Source: Diadema setosum (Eukaryota > Echinodermata > Echinoidea > Diadematoida > Diadematidae). From it: DNA of 64,000 bases. Where the stretch lies: positions 9,195,200 through 9,259,199 of the forward strand of contig NC_092689.1 in NCBI RefSeq assembly GCF_964275005.1, read 5' to 3'. A program made the position numbers and the translations under genes. Of the stretch, positions 12,568 to 26,775 are shown in pieces (position 1 is the first letter of the stretch; every line of letters starts with the position of its first letter). The notes under the pieces were generated by a model. That model made no database searches and was not told the origin of the DNA. It saw only the letters and a program-made list of their open reading frames with translations.

Positions 12568-15500
12568 ATGGCGATTGATTTTGGAATGGGGACTACAGCG
12601 ATCATCTTTGTCGTGACATCAGTCATGATGTACTACTTGGCAAGGTGTGTCCGTATATTTGTTCTCATCAGCAAGTTCCACGGGCCCCCTGCACTCCCGA
12701 TTGTCGGCAATCTTCACAGATTCCGTAATGATCCAAGAGGTCAGTCACCGTCCAGTGAAATTTCAGCGTTAAAGTTAATGGCAATGATTTATGTGTGTGT
12801 GTGTGTGTGTGTGTTTTTAATTGATATTATTTTCGTTCTGAAATGGTAAATACATGTACAGTGAAGATGGATAGTTTCATTTTCTTTTTTTAGTGTGCAG
12901 TTCAACTTACCTTTTGATACTTTTTTTTTCTGACCGATTCTATTGCGCGAACGTTGTCTGAATCCTATTTCTGTACGCATGAAAAAAAAAAAGAAATATT
13001 TGTCGCTTACCTTATCTGTTTGTTTCTTAAACAGTTTGTTCATTTTTGGTGACTGCTATAGCGCTAAATGGTTTATCATTCTGCTCAGTGTTGGATACAT
13101 TTCTTTTGATTGTCTTGTGTGTCCGAAAATATTATCCCATTACAGAACATTGCATAACACCATGGCATATTATCACGTGATAATATATTTTTTCAAATCA
13201 TAACTGGTATTTATTTAGGACATATGATGTAGTGTGGTGGCAGATCTAAAGTTCATGTGTCCAATTTGCCACCCTGAAAATGAGTTTTCTTTCATAAGCT
13301 GGTATAATGTAAAGTGTAGGTTAGTTCAGCTTTAATCATTGAGTGAGCGTTGAATGAGCGTTTCTTACCCTATTAAGCGGAGTACCCGACTAACCTGAAA
13401 GCATGTTTCATTCACGTCACATCTACGACATGATGATTATGCACCTATTTGTACCAAATGCACAGCACACACGGCATGTCACTACAGCCACAGCTCGTCT
13501 ACGGTTGAACAATAGCCTTCGCCACAACTCCAATTTCCCTCAATGGTTTCAAATCGTACAACGGTATACAAACCCAACTGTATTACCAGCATTCCTTGTG
13601 AATTCTTTCCTTGTTGATGACCAACTGCAAATAATAATAATAATGATAAATATAATAAAAAATAATAATAATAATAAGAGTAATCATAATAATAATAACA
13701 TGATAGTGATTATAATAATATATGATAAATACATAACAATAATTGATATCAATGCCGAGACCCTGTTAACACGAGTGCAGACTCGCCAATAATGAATGTA
13801 CAATGTCTCCGGGCAAGTTAAATTGACATGACATTGCAAATCACGAAAAATAAAAATTTGATTATTACCGCATGCCAATTGTATTGTAGTGCAGAGAAGT
13901 TGAGAAGAATGTTTTTCCCCTACTTGATTTTCATTTGGTTGTAAGTTCTTATACATCGGAGACATGGACGTGTGACTTGACGACAAGATTTATTTCTTTT
14001 CTCCCACGCTCTTATCTTTTTCTCTTTAATCAATGTGCAGAGTTAGTGTGCCAAGCGAAATTTTGCAGTTTATCGGCGTGTAGTCCCAGCAACGTGTAAA
14101 TCAAACCCTCATCAGTCACATACGTGCGCATGCTAGACTCTATGCTTGGCATATACCCGCGAATTACCACCACCATATGCGTACTTTTCCACGAACATGC
14201 TGAAAAAAAAAAAAACCCCAACAACGTTATAAAGAGTCTGGAATCTCTTCTCAGAGTAGGGTATAGACAAGTGCAGAGATCATTGTGTCAATGTAAAGTG
14301 TTGCGCTGGCGCAAGTGTTTTTACAAGGCATGCATTGTTGTGTCTATGGTATTTGTACTGATATACGGCTAATCGACTGTACACTGTACACTGCACATTT
14401 AACATTAAAACGTAAACTTTTGCTGTATTAAATACCCATTTTCAGGACTTTCTGCCGGAAACAATAAGAATAAATGGGGTTTGCCTGGAAAGTTTCTACC
14501 CGTTTAAACAAAATGCCACCCAATTATCTGGTAAACATCACAACACGCAACGGAACAGTTTGTTCAGTTTGTAAGTCAATCAAGCGGAATACCCGATAAA
14601 GCAGTGCCCAATTATTGAAACGGATCCCTGTGTATTGAACGTAAAATTTTCATGCCTTATATACATTACAAGAATACAGATGTGTAATCAAGGGAAGTAC
14701 ACAAATAAATACGTGTATGTAAACATATTCATCTATCAAATACATGTCATATTTCTATGCCCTATATGCTTGTACATGTAAACACATGTATGTATAGATT
14801 TTGTAGATGTATTGCTTCGTCTTCTTGATAGAACATTTCCTGTACGTTGATGGCGTTCTTGATGAATATCGAGAAAGATCAGGCGGAATTGTGAGATGGT
14901 GGTTAGGACCAAGGCCATCTCTGACCATCTACGGAGCCAAACACGTGGAGGTAAGTATTCCAAAGGACCTGTTCGTAAGTATTTTCCGTTACTGTTGCGA
15001 ATAGAATAGTATAATAGTGTCATTCATCTATTATCATCGCTTTGATATAATAAGCAGTAAAAACACTTTGACATCGTTATAGAGATGACGTCGGCAGAGG
15101 TATATGCAAACCAACACCAAGACACAACATCTACCACAAATACATAAACTGAAATAACAATGAACAATGTGTTTATATCAGTGAGTATTGCTGTTAAGTG
15201 TTTAGAATGAACAAGACACGGAATGTCTGACAAATCAATAATGAAACAAACAAGAAGGAAACAAAAACCTGATATACATTTCATTTCACAAACATTATCA
15301 ATGTCTACCATGAAACACGTTACGTCATACACGTCATGCAGGATGCAGAAACAAAGACGAATGCTCATGCAGGAAATGGGGTGGGGGAGGAGATGAGTTC
15401 TGATGAGTACCCTGACTTAATTTGACATGTATGTTTTTGTATACATTATGCACTCCAGAAAAAATAACTTCAACTTTTACCAGTGTCACCCTTGGAGCAC

Positions 15501-17391
15501 CGTTAGCGGTCTGGTCTGAATCGTGTAAAGTAGCACATTTAAAGGTGCTCACTGATCTGAAAGGTGCAAAGTTACGCCCATAAAATATGTTCCTTTTGTC
15601 GGGGTTCGACATAAGAGGTGACCCGGTGGCATGGGACCACTAAAATTAGTGCCGGGGCACCAAATTCATCTTTTGGTAGCACGATCGGGCAACTAAGATT
15701 CATAATGCATTATTACTTGTGTTTTTATTTCGGGCCACCAAAATTTCAGATCTAAAGATGTTAGTGGCAGGAAACGGCCACCAGACAAAAAAAAAAAAAG
15801 AAGAAAAAAAAAGTTGATGTCAGATCGAGCCCTGCATATACATACACGTATGAATGTACATTATATGCATATAACATCATGTATATGTGTGTATGTGTGT
15901 GTGTCTGCATGTATTAGTGCCTGTGTACATAGGGTGTAACACTCAGTATTTCTTGTTTACTGTTTATCACTGTTTATAATGATGATATCCTTATGGCCTG
16001 CCGTATTGTACATGATTCAATTCTGCGTAATTGCATACATATTTATTATACTAATGATCCTTGTTTTTCTTACAAAATGGTAAAGGTGATTTATAGGCCT
16101 ATAATGCATGCTTTGTATTTTGTTTCAACTTTTGTTAGACTGAAAGTAATGACAAATTGAATATGATACATGTACATGTATGTATATGTGTGTGCTTGTT
16201 TGTGTCTGTTAGAATGTGCGTGTGTGTGTGTGTGTGTGTGTGAAATTTTCACGTATTTAAAATGATCGATGGCAAAAACCAGACATGAATATTTATAGCA
16301 CGTTTAACAACTTAAACCTTTACCTTATTTTCAGTGTGATTACATTTGCTTTTTTATTGCAAGCAGCTATCTGGTACAGTTTTGGGCGGTTTTATGTCCT
16401 AAAAGTATCAGACTAATCTAAGAGGCTTTCGTGACTACAGGCTCTACTTAACAGCAGTCGGAACACCAAGAAATCCTTCGCCTATTTCTTCACCAAACCA
16501 TGGCTTGGTCTTGGGCTCTTGCTCAGGTATTCATGTAGTGACAACGTTTTCTTCTCTTTTTTTGCGCAACATTAGAAGAGCAAGGGGGAAGGGATGAGGG
16601 GATTAAACCCTTTATTGGCATGTTCCTTTCACGTTAGTGCATAGAATATTTCGTCTATGGATATACACTCCGTGTAGAATTAACTAAGGTAGTTTTGAAA
16701 GTATTAACTATGCCACAATACTCTTCGTTTATACAGTTTCCTAACTTCTTTCAGAGCTTAACTATAGTCACCCACCAGGAAATGACTTTTTTTTCTTCTT
16801 GAGTATTTATTCGGTTGATTTTTTTTCTTTATCTTTTGAGTTTTAAAAATCGTGTGCATATTATCATCACTAATCATTAAGTCTTTGGCAGCATTACATT
16901 GAACATAAACATAGTAAACTGGAAATCCTTGTGTAAAAGGCAAGGTCACTTCAGCTTGTATCTGAAACTTGCAAATAGTATCTGTGGAGGAGACCCACTT
17001 TTCCTCACCAATAACGTCGTACGTCCGTAGTATTCCGCGAAACCCCGTTGTTTGCAATATCAATCCTCAGTGACGGCAAGAAGTGGTTCCAACGCCGCAA
17101 GATGCTGACGCCAACCTTCCACTTCTCCATCCTCCAAAACTTCATGGATGTCTTCAACAAGCAGAGCAACATCTTGGCCAAGAAGTTGGACGCTGTTAAA
17201 GACCAACATGGGCCTGTCAATATACTACCGCTCGTGACACACTGCACTCTCGACATCATATGCGGTAATTTCCATGTTGCAGAATAGAACATCTTTCACT
17301 CAAAAACAAGCAAAAACAAAACAAACAAACAAACAAAAACAAAAACAAAGCAAACACAAAACATAACCATACAAACAAAACACCCGACACA

Positions 17392-17428
<37 letters not shown>

Positions 17429-17583
17429 GTAAAGTCTGTCTGGCAGCCTACATGCCTTGTATCGTATATTCCCCCCCATCGGTACTTTTCAAAATCTATA
17501 TTCTAACTTGATATATACGTTTTCTTCATAAACAGTGTTCTCTGCTTTCAAAATTTCTTCCCTGTAAAGTTCCAAACTGAGCC

Positions 17584-17624
<41 letters not shown>

Positions 17625-18671
17625 TGTGTCAAGTTATGAATGAAATCGAATGAAACAGGGAAAATACATTTGGCGTATAAAAGATAAATGAAATTTATAT
17701 GTCACAGGACACTTGTCAAGCACTGGATGCATGCATGATAACATCGATTTACCACAATAAGGGATACACGAAGGGTAAGATGGCGATACGTCTTGTGAAG
17801 ATTCACGAGACTTCTCCGCTAGCATTACAGGATACTGACATAAATATCTTTATCATGGTTGCTACCGTAAAAGTGCACAATATTAAGCATTCTTGTGAGA
17901 GAGGGAGAGGGAGGGGGAAAAAAGAGAAAGAATGAATAGCTCTGTTACAAAAAAAAAGTGTTTGCTCTTCCTCACACAGACACCGCTATGGGGAAACACA
18001 CCAACGCCCAAGGTGAAGGTGACAGCGAATACGTGCGTGCAGTGAAAGGGTAATTAAACACTCCCTCCTGTATCATTCGTACAACCGGTATGGTATGAAT
18101 GTAAATGAACGATTATGTTTTCCTTTTTACTTTTTAAGATAGGGACTCATGGCATCAAGAACTCTTCAAATCACCAAGTATCCATTAGTATAGAAGTGTA
18201 CGGTTTATGTTCCAAATGGCAGCTATACAGTCATGAAAACTAATTTCGCGAATGTTTTTTGCATTTCTTGAATAAGAATGAAAAAGGGATGCATTCGATA
18301 AAAAGAAAAATAAAACAAAGAAAGGGGATGAGTTCATTGCTGTGTGCTTTTACTGATCACATTTGTAACATGATCTATGGGTCATGTTACCAGCTGAATG
18401 ATAGGATTTTTAAATTTACTTTTTATTTATTTGTCTATTTTCTATTTATTTATTCATTTATCTATCCATCCATTTTGCAATCATGCATAAACTATCTACA
18501 AATCCAGCATGGCTGCCTTGGCCCTCTTCAGAGGTAAACACCCACATCTGTGGATGGACGAAATATTTAGCCGGACCAAAGCCGGTTCTCAACAGAAGAA
18601 ATACCTTGAAGTTCTTCACGGTTTCACCAAATCGGTGAGCAATCACGTTGTTGATATCATATATATGCATG

Positions 18672-18719
<48 letters not shown>

Positions 18720-20203
18720 ATATACTTGCTTGTTTTGTTTTCAGATACTTTTCTGCATTTGCTGTAAAATAAATGTTAACAACAGTAATAAGGTATGACT
18801 AATAAAACAGTCAAGTTGTAAACAAATAGAAATATATAATACAGTGTGCATAAAATATCTTCGTAACAGACCTTGTTTGTAACGAAAAAAAAAGGAAAAA
18901 GATAACTGCTTGACTAACTCGCGGCATCTCAGCCCTTATTTCCATGTGTGCAACATCACTGTGTAGGCATAGTGATACATGGAAGTTGATAGGGGGGGGG
19001 GGGGGAGGGTGTTGGAGGGGTAGCCCCTTCCCAGACGGCGGAGCTTTTGCATTGTTAGAATAGAAATAGAACTATCTGATGTACACTTCTTTGAAATACT
19101 CCGAAAAATTGTCAGTCCCCAAATGTGTCGAGTCTTGTTAATCTGGGAGTAGGAACCGAGCGGGGGAAACATAAATCAAAGAGGATGAGGGAACTTTTGA
19201 ATATATTTGAATTCAAGTGACAGATATCAAACATGCTTTTTGGTGAAATATTCTGAAATTTGCCAATCCCCCAAGTTTGCTAAGTGTATGGTTGGAGACC
19301 TAACGGGGGAGGGTGTGGGAGGATTATCCCCCTCTCGTGCGACGGAGCTTTTGAATTTTCAGAACTGAAATTCAATAATCGGTTGCACAATGAGTGAAAT
19401 ACCGTACGGATTCAATACGGTCGATAGTTAGTAAACACTGTAAAGGAACATCAGTGCTGCTAGAGTCCGGGTGCGATTTTTATTTATAAAAAAGAACAAT
19501 TATATTTAGCGTCCGGCGTTGAGGATGCCCGCAGACTGAAGTGGTAATCATCTTTATTTTTTTAAAGGGTCTGAAGGGGGTGCGTTCGCACCCAGTGCAC
19601 CCCCCCCCCCCCCGTGACGCCCATGGTATGGAGGATTCAGAAAACAAATGTCACTATGCCATAATTTCCCACTTTGTGTAGTTTCAAAGGGAATTTGTGC
19701 TGTCACTGTCAAAATGTACTGCAGTGTGCATATTTGGGAATTTTGACCCTGGGAAGCAATATAGCTATTGTTCAGTGGGAGGCTTTGTTTGGTTTAAGAA
19801 CAAACGGAAAGAACGCATAATCGGGTAGAGACATTCAAATAAATCACTTATTTCTGTATGTCAGCGATAAGTGCTTCGAAATGGCCTCAAAAAAGGGCCT
19901 CAAAAAGCAAAAATGAAACAAAACAGAGAAGAGGCAGCATTAAAACGTATATTCCAGTAATGAATCGCACACATCGGTATAATTATGTCTAACGGTGTTC
20001 TGCACTAGGAATGTAGATGATAAGATGACAATAATGATTCGTGTAATCTTGCTATCTTAAAACACGGAAAGTAAACCATTCACGTAGTATGGTGTGTTTT
20101 ACACATGATTTATATCAGCAGACTTACAGAGATACATGTTGTACACAAACACACACACAAGTATATATATATATTATTATATATAAAGTATATATGTATA
20201 TAC

Positions 20204-20234
<31 letters not shown>

Positions 20235-23200
20235 AACTCATGGTTATTTTTTTTCCTTGTACCGCAAGATGATTCAACAAAGACTGCGTGAACCAAAGAA
20301 GCTTGCCGACATCCGCAGCTGCTGCAGCAGTGACGATGGCGCTATTGCAGGGAAACGAAAGAGAGTGGCTTTCTTGGATCTGCTCATCCAAATGCACAGA
20401 GAGGACCCCAGCTTCACTCTGGCTGACATCCAGGAGGAAGTGGATACCTTCATGTTCGAGGTGTGAAGAGAAGAAGAGTTTTCTCATCGACAAACTCACT
20501 TGTGTTTCAATGACCATTAAATCCCCAGATTTCAAATCGACTTTTTCTGCAATATCGGCGATGATGAGGTTTACAGGATCGTTATTTACCTCTGCCTTCG
20601 TCCAGTAGTTGTACCTTGGGGCATTTCATCAAGCCTTTTGGTAGTTTGTTTGTTTGTTTTTTGGACAAATTTTGCCCTCAGCCAACCAAATACAAGAATT
20701 TCAGTTTGAAACTGTTTGTCAGAAAAAAAGTCTGACAAAACGCTTGAAGAAATGCCCCCCGCCCGATGTGAGTTCGTCAACATGTGCTCCGGGTCTCTAG
20801 CAGTGATTTTTATTTTGGACCATTCCTAAAAATATGTCGCCTGGTTTGATACAGTTACGATCAGATTCTGCTTCATGGCTGACGGAGTTTTCTGTACCTA
20901 AAATTTTGAAAGGCGTTATTTACCATTTGCAGATGGAACGAAAACTAAGCTTTAGTGCTTCAAAATAGTTCTATGATATAACATGTGAGTTAGGAATGGA
21001 AACATCAAATGTAAAAATAAAAGTAATCAGTATAATATTAAGCATTGTTGAATATACAAAATGTAAAAATGGTTATGATAAAATTGTTTCTGGAATGAAC
21101 CGTCTACGGTATGGTTTATTGAAAAAAATAGTGATATCTCCTGATATTTCAAGCTTTATAGCAAAAATTTTCTATGGAAGAATGTTTTGTGATGCAACTT
21201 ACCCACACATATGCATCAAATGTGATAACTCAAACGCTTTTTAAACTCCTGATCCCAATGGCAAACAATGCCTTTGATAATAATAAAATCACCAGAGTCT
21301 ATAATTGAACGCCAAATACAAAGAGAAAAAAATCTTTTTGTTCAAAATTCTGTTATAATTTTTCTATTCAAATCAGTAGTTATTATTATGAAATAGAAGC
21401 ATGATGGTGATAGAACTAATCTAGAAATAGAACAGTATATAAGTATGATTGCGGTGAAACGGAGACACCAGAATCCCCAAGAAAACGGAGATAAATCTGA
21501 TATGGATGTATACCTAATTCAACGATATACATCATACTTTGCGAGATACCTACAAATCATATCTGAATAAATGGATACGATCATTTGCATCTGTAACACA
21601 GGGCCACGATACGACCGCTGCAGCTATCTCCTGGAGTCTATACCTACTGGGTCTTCATCCAGATGTTCAGGAGCGTCTACACGAGGAAATTGCCTCAGTC
21701 CTAGGTACGATTTTAGTTTGGTCAACTGCATAATCTCCTTCACAGGTTCCCAGTCTGTGTGTCCACTGAGTTCAGCCAAGATAAGGTTGTGCTGTATACA
21801 GCGAAGTCGCTTCTGTTTGGATGCATAACCCTCTGTATTTGGGATAACCCAAAGAATCGAGAGTCGGCATCTATAAACAAAAAAAGTGGATGTCCAAAGA
21901 AATTATGTAGCCTCCCACGAAGAACATGAGCGTGTAAGAATCCTTGTAATCTGGTCTGTTGCACAAACAGCCCGAAAGACGGAGGAACAAAGGTGGACTC
22001 AGTATAATGCAGTTGTCACTTGATGGCTTCAGCAACCAGAAAAATGCGATCACACGCGATCACATAACAAGAAAAAAAAATTTGCTTTCTCAATTTTGTG
22101 CGAATAAGCGACATAGTGATACTATTCGACTAGTAAACAATGATTAATGTAACGCAATCGAATTTTAATCTAAAGGTGTCTATTCTATGCAATGCTCGTA
22201 ACCTGACGACCGCTAATTTGCGAAGATTACGTCTGGTCAGAGTAATCTGACTAACCGGTATAAAACAGAAAATACTGACTTTTTGTGTCGCGGATAGAAT
22301 TAATATTCTAACCTTTGCGTGAATATGATAGTTTAACGTTTTGCGTATTTCTGGACTTAGTTAAGGTTACCCCTATAGGCATTTCGAATCTTCGAATGGA
22401 ACATTATGAGTGTCTGTCTTTCCAGTCGGCATTATTACAGTGTCACGTGAATACATTTCTACGGCTTATAGTGTATTTTTTTATTAAAATGAATTGTTTT
22501 AATGTTATGCCTTGTACAAAAAAAAAAAAAACCTTTGGGATTTCCTTATAACAGTCAGGCAATATACCAACCATTTTTTTTTTTCACGCGAGGAGATAAA
22601 TAAGTTATGCATGGGTGTGCATTAGTGTGTGAGCGTGTGTGTCTGTACATGTGTCTGTACATGTGTGTTTACGTGCGTGTGTGTCAACAAACTGACGACT
22701 ACATGTTATGCTTCTACAGGGGACACAGACCGTCACGTGACTACAGATGACCTGCAAAAGCTCTCGTATTTGACTTGCGTAGTAAAGGAAACTCTTCGAG
22801 TCCTGCCGTCGGTACCAGCCATTGGCAGGACCCTTGACAGTGACATCATCCTTGGTGAGTGAAATTTGAAAGAGCTTTGGTGAATTGCATTTGCATGTAC
22901 CGTCCCCCTCCTATTCCCCGGAAAAAGAAAATGACGCAATTGTGACAGTAAAGATGACGTAAATATCTGTTCTTAATCCAGCAAAGAATAGATGACGTAA
23001 ATATCTGTCCTTAATCCAACAAAGAATCCGCTCCTTTAATTTATATTACATCTGCTTTCTCAAAGGAAAAGTTTTTCGAGCAAGTAAAGTGCGTTTCTTA
23101 AATTTTGTGATCGTGGCAAAATACCAGCGATGAAGCCAGTCGGAGCAAAGGATAAGTGTTGAGATTACTTTGGGGATCCGCAAACCACCGCCCAATGTTT

Positions 23201-24557
23201 GTTAATGTGAAACAGGGTTCGTGTCAAAAGTTGGAATCAAGAAATACAGCAGACACACGATGTGAATTAGTCCGGATGCCATCAAATAGAAATTAAGAAA
23301 TGCAATCAATTCTGAACGCAACTACAAAATAAAAATATAAGTGATGATTCTGTATAACAGACTGAGATCAGAATGTCAGAACATAATCAGAATATCATAA
23401 ACATTGCGCTTGATTTGCTAATGAAAAAAAAAAACCTGACAGGCAATGGCGTGACGTAATATGGAATAATGTGCCACGAAAACGCTAAATAATAATAAAT
23501 GAAATAAGTACGATGCTATGTGAAATATTGCCGTTGTCGCAATTCGTAATGTATATCATTTTGATTTGCTTTCGCTCATCCTACTCGCAAAACAGTAACA
23601 GTTGTGGATGTTGACATGTTACTCCAACTTACAGATGGGAAGCTCGTACCGAAGGAAACGAATGTTGTTTTGGGAATCTACGCCCTCCATCGCGACCCTG
23701 GACAATTTCCTGATCCCAATAAGTTTGACCCTGATCGGTTTCTTGCGAACAACAGTTTCAAGCGACATCCCTACGCCTACGTCCCATTTTCAGCTGGACC
23801 AAGAAACTGCATTGGTAGCTATCTAAATTTCGCCAAATTCCAAATAATCTTTGTTTTCTTCAGTTCGTTGTCTCATACACAAAACGGTTACTAGTATTTC
23901 AGTATAGTTCATGCAGTCCGAAAATTCTCGAGAATATACAGAATATCGTTAGTGAACCTTCAGCACTAAATTTGATCTTCCTGTAAACGCTTTCAAATTG
24001 GATGAAAGTGATCTACAGGATTGAATAACAGTTTTAATATGATAGGGAATTAACATCACAGTTCAAATAGGTAATGGCGATGTGTATACGGATCTGGATC
24101 GTAATGACGTGCAACATGCCGTCAAAGTGAATGAAGTCTAGATGCTGGATTTCTGACTGTCGAGGATATGAATGTGAATACTATGCGCGTTCTGCCAATA
24201 TCGCCGACATTCATTGTAAATCGTGCAACTTGCACTCACAGCCATTGCTGTTTTACTTATGTTCAAAACGCCGGAATACCACACGGCATCACATTGTATA
24301 GTGCAACTTGTATTTAGCCATATCTGTTTCAGTCATGCTCAGGACGTCGGAATACCACACGGCATCAACATTATAATTGATCATCCTATACAGGACAGAA
24401 ATTTGCCATGATGGAAACAAAGGTCACCCTGGCCAATCTCCTGCGGCGGTTGTCATTCAAATCACTGCAGACGGTGGAAGAAGTGAAGCCAGCAGGTCTT
24501 ATGATCCTCAGCCCAGCGGAAAGCCAAATCTTCATGAAAGTGAGCAAAAGGAAATGA
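12568..24557 (+). CDS. Cytochrome P450 family 4 (CYP4) gene, complete, 11 exons
   Basis: Exons: 12568-12739, 14832-14950, 16441-16526, 17071-17264, 17980-18049, 18508-18634, 20269-20460, 21602-21704, 22720-22854, 23635-23814, 24394-24557. All introns are GT-AG and all phases join. Total 1,542 nt, 513 aa, the usual CYP4 size. The start ATG has a good context (AACCATGG). Domains: N-terminal membrane anchor (residues about 8-35) and hinge [23 protein letters not shown] (C-helix region); CYP4 signature [13 protein letters not shown] at 313-325, split between exons 7 and 8; ExxR as KETLR (Glu378, Arg381); FDPDRF; heme loop [10 protein letters not shown] with Cys458. Role by family: ER-bound heme monooxygenase, typically fatty-acid or lipid omega-hydroxylation using NADPH-P450 reductase. 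The substrate is unknown. The Glu before GHDTT is the family residue associated with covalent heme attachment. Introns hold microsatellites and MITEs. Subfamily (4V/4F/4C-like) is not resolved. Confidence 0.93.
13629..13740. repeat. AAT-rich microsatellite in CYP4 intron 1
   Basis: Imperfect (TAA)n/(AAT)n tract just downstream of the point (13477) where copy B's deletion begins. Confidence 0.85.
15598..15834. mobile_element. Degraded short inverted-repeat element in CYP4 intron 2
   Basis: GGGTTCGACATAA at the left and TGTCAGATCGAGCCCTG at the right form imperfect inverted ends about 235 bp apart. The interior has GGCCACC-type motifs and no coding frame. Confidence 0.35.
17585..17622. repeat. 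(GT)n microsatellite in CYP4 intron 4
   Basis: Nearly perfect GT run. A CA run also lies at 17398-17426. Confidence 0.9.
18675..18717. repeat. (TA)n microsatellite in CYP4 intron 6
   Basis: Perfect TA run starting about 40 bases after the exon 6 donor. Confidence 0.9.
18985..19625. repeat. G-rich dispersed repeat with two ~300-bp units in CYP4 intron 6
   Basis: GGGGGAGGGTGT...GGAGCTTTT occurs at about 18999 and again at about 19303, each followed by related AT-rich text (GAAAT.CTC.GAAA, CAGTCCCC). It ends with a GTGCACCCCC...GTGACGCCC boundary at about 19620. No coding capacity seen. It lies inside the interval deleted from copy B. Confidence 0.5.
20150..20234. repeat. CA / TA / TG microsatellite cluster before CYP4 exon 7
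   Basis: CA, TA and TG dinucleotide runs in series, ending about 35 bases upstream of the exon 7 acceptor. Confidence 0.85.
20618..20758. mobile_element. MITE with GGGGCATTTC ends in CYP4 intron 7 (copy A)
   Basis: Left GGGGCATTTCATCAAGC and right GCTTGAAGAAATGCCCC are inverted, about 140 bp apart. TCTGACAAA is subterminal. Related copies are at 40844-40980 (same intron in copy B) and 56866-57004. Shared presence in A and B dates this insertion before the duplication. Confidence 0.7.
24235..24393 (+). repeat. Short tandem duplication just upstream of CYP4 exon 11
   Basis: A unit containing CGGAATACCACACGGCATCA occurs twice about 80 bp apart, immediately before the exon 11 acceptor. Both units are also in copy B (45180-45315), so it predates the segmental duplication. 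Confidence 0.7.
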
Positions 24558-24652
24558 AGGAAGGTTCCTTGTTATCACAGCGAGTGAAGCCTAAAGAGGG
24601 CGTATTCTACAGTAAGCAATCCCGGTTGGGTGAACGTCTGTGGGGTAAACTG

Positions 24653-25226
24653 GCACCTCGTCTACAACCACCCTGTCCACTGTCCACCTAGTCTAATGCC
24701 ATCTCGTCTAAACTCACTTTGTCTACTACCAACTCGTCGACCAACCATTTTGCCCATATGCCAATTAGTCTAATTGTCATTTCGTCTACTAGCCATTTTA
24801 TCTAATGTCCAATTTGTCTAAGTCACATTTCGTCTAACACCCATTATGTCTATTGACCATTTCGTCTATTAATCATTAGGTCTATGAATAAAATAGTCTA
24901 CAACTCATTTTGTCTAATAGCCAATTGGTCTACAACCACCTTGTCTAATAGTCAATTAGTCTAATAACCAGTTAGTCTACTCCCAACTGGTCTACTGCCA
25001 ACTGGTCTACTCCCAACTGGTCTACACCCAATTGGTCTACTCCCAACTCGTCTACTCCCAATTGGTCTACTCCCAACTCGTCTACACCCAAGTGGTCTAC
25101 TCCCAACTCGTCTACTCCCAACTAGTCTACACCCAACTGGTCTACACCCAACTCGTCTACTGCCAACTCATCTACTGCCAACTCGTCTACTGCCAACTAG
25201 ACTACTCCCAACTGGTCTACTACTAG

Positions 25227-25287
<61 letters not shown>

Positions 25288-26488
25288 GTTGAGCACTCTT
25301 GGTGCCCCATTTGGTTTAAATTTTTATGTTCTAATTACGACAATTTTTTAGGAAAAAAAGATAATGTCACAGTGTGAAAAACTTGCTGTGTTATTTTTGT
25401 GGTGGATGTGTAATTCATATCAGAAGGAATCATGCAGCATCTATTATGTCCAAACTTCAACACTCCATCCATTCAACTTTGATAAACAATCATAAGTATG
25501 GTAAAAATGAAAAGGAACACATTAGAAGTACATTATCAGTATTCTTTATTCTGTCTGCCACGTACTGATGTATGTAAACGGTTAAATGCACACAAAAAAG
25601 GTTGAAACATATACACAAAAATATGACTCATGCACAATATATAGCTACTACTAAGATGAATAATTTACTTGCCTGCAATGTACTCAATACACGTTTCGCG
25701 AGGAACCCTAAATAAGCATTTATATGTCCAAACTTCAACACTCCATCCATTCAACTTTGATACACAATCATAAGTATGGTAAAAAATGAAAAGGAACACT
25801 TTAGAAGTACATTATCAGTATTCTTTATTCTGTCTGCCACGTAGTGACGTATGTAAACGGTTAAATGCACACACACACACAAAAAAGGTTATTAGCATGA
25901 CCAGATGCAAATGATCAGTTTGGGTAAATTGTTGAGAGTAAAACTATATCAGTTGGGAGTACACCAATTGGATATAGACGAATATAGACCAATTGGGAGT
26001 AGACAAGTTGGGAGTAGACCAATTGGGAGTAGACCAGTTGGGAGTAGACCAGTTGGGAGTAGACCAATTGGGAGTAGACGAGTTGGGAGTAGACCAGATG
26101 GGTATAGACCATATTGGGTATGGACAAACTAAGGGTTGGACGATATGATAACTAGACAAAGTGAATGTAGACTAAATGACTTGTAGACGAGGTATGAGTA
26201 GACTAACTAGTAGTAGACAAAATAGATATTATAGACGACATGGCAAATAGACATTGTGAGTGTAGACGATTTGGCTATTAGATCAATTGTTTTGTAGACG
26301 AAATGCTCCTTAGACGAGTTGGGTATTAGACAGTACGGGTAGTGGGCAAAGTGACTATTAGACAGTATGGGTACTGGACGAAACGAGTTGTAGACCAAAT
26401 GGGTATTAGACGAATCGGTAATAGACGATATGCCAGCAGACCAATTGGAAAATAGACATAGTGGCTGTAGACGAGGTCACTATAAACC
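24653..26488. mobile_element. Inverted minisatellite (foldback) element, copy A only
   Basis: The left arm (24653-25228) is built of 15-19-bp units of the type GTCTACTCCCAACTG. The right arm (25950-26488) is the same array in reverse (CAGTTGGGAGTAGAC). Units are most regular nearest the centre and decay outward. The 720-bp centre holds (TA)n, poly-T and a 155-bp direct duplication. Copy B has no such array at the matching place (about 45,580), so this is an insertion or expansion after duplication. Pentapeptide-repeat open frames here are by-products of the 15-bp period. Confidence 0.75.
25448..25890 (+). repeat. 155-bp direct duplication in the centre of the foldback element
   Basis: GTCCAAACTTCAACACTCC... 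to ...AAATGCACAC...AAAAAAGG occurs at 25448-25603 and again at 25726-25890 with few differences; the second copy has a longer CA run. Confidence 0.85.
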
Positions 26489-26596
26489 AGCCATGACAAG
26501 TTAAGAACGATACAATGATTTTAACACTATTAAGAGTTGGCTGGAAAGATCACACCGTAACTTAGTTATAATTAAAGGGTTTCATAAAAGAAAAGA

Positions 26597-26641
<45 letters not shown>

Positions 26642-26732
26642 ATCATCGTACATCGTCGCTCGATGTACGTGTACCACACACGGTTTATAGTGACCTCGTC
26701 TACACGTACATCGAGCGACGATGTACGATGAT

Positions 26733-26775
<43 letters not shown>

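Noticed and set aside
25032..25226. Open frame of repeated VYSQL pentapeptides, and its mirror at 25915-26127
   Set aside because: The 15-bp minisatellite period is a multiple of three, so any stop-free unit yields a long repeat frame on either strand. No start context or flanking gene signal.
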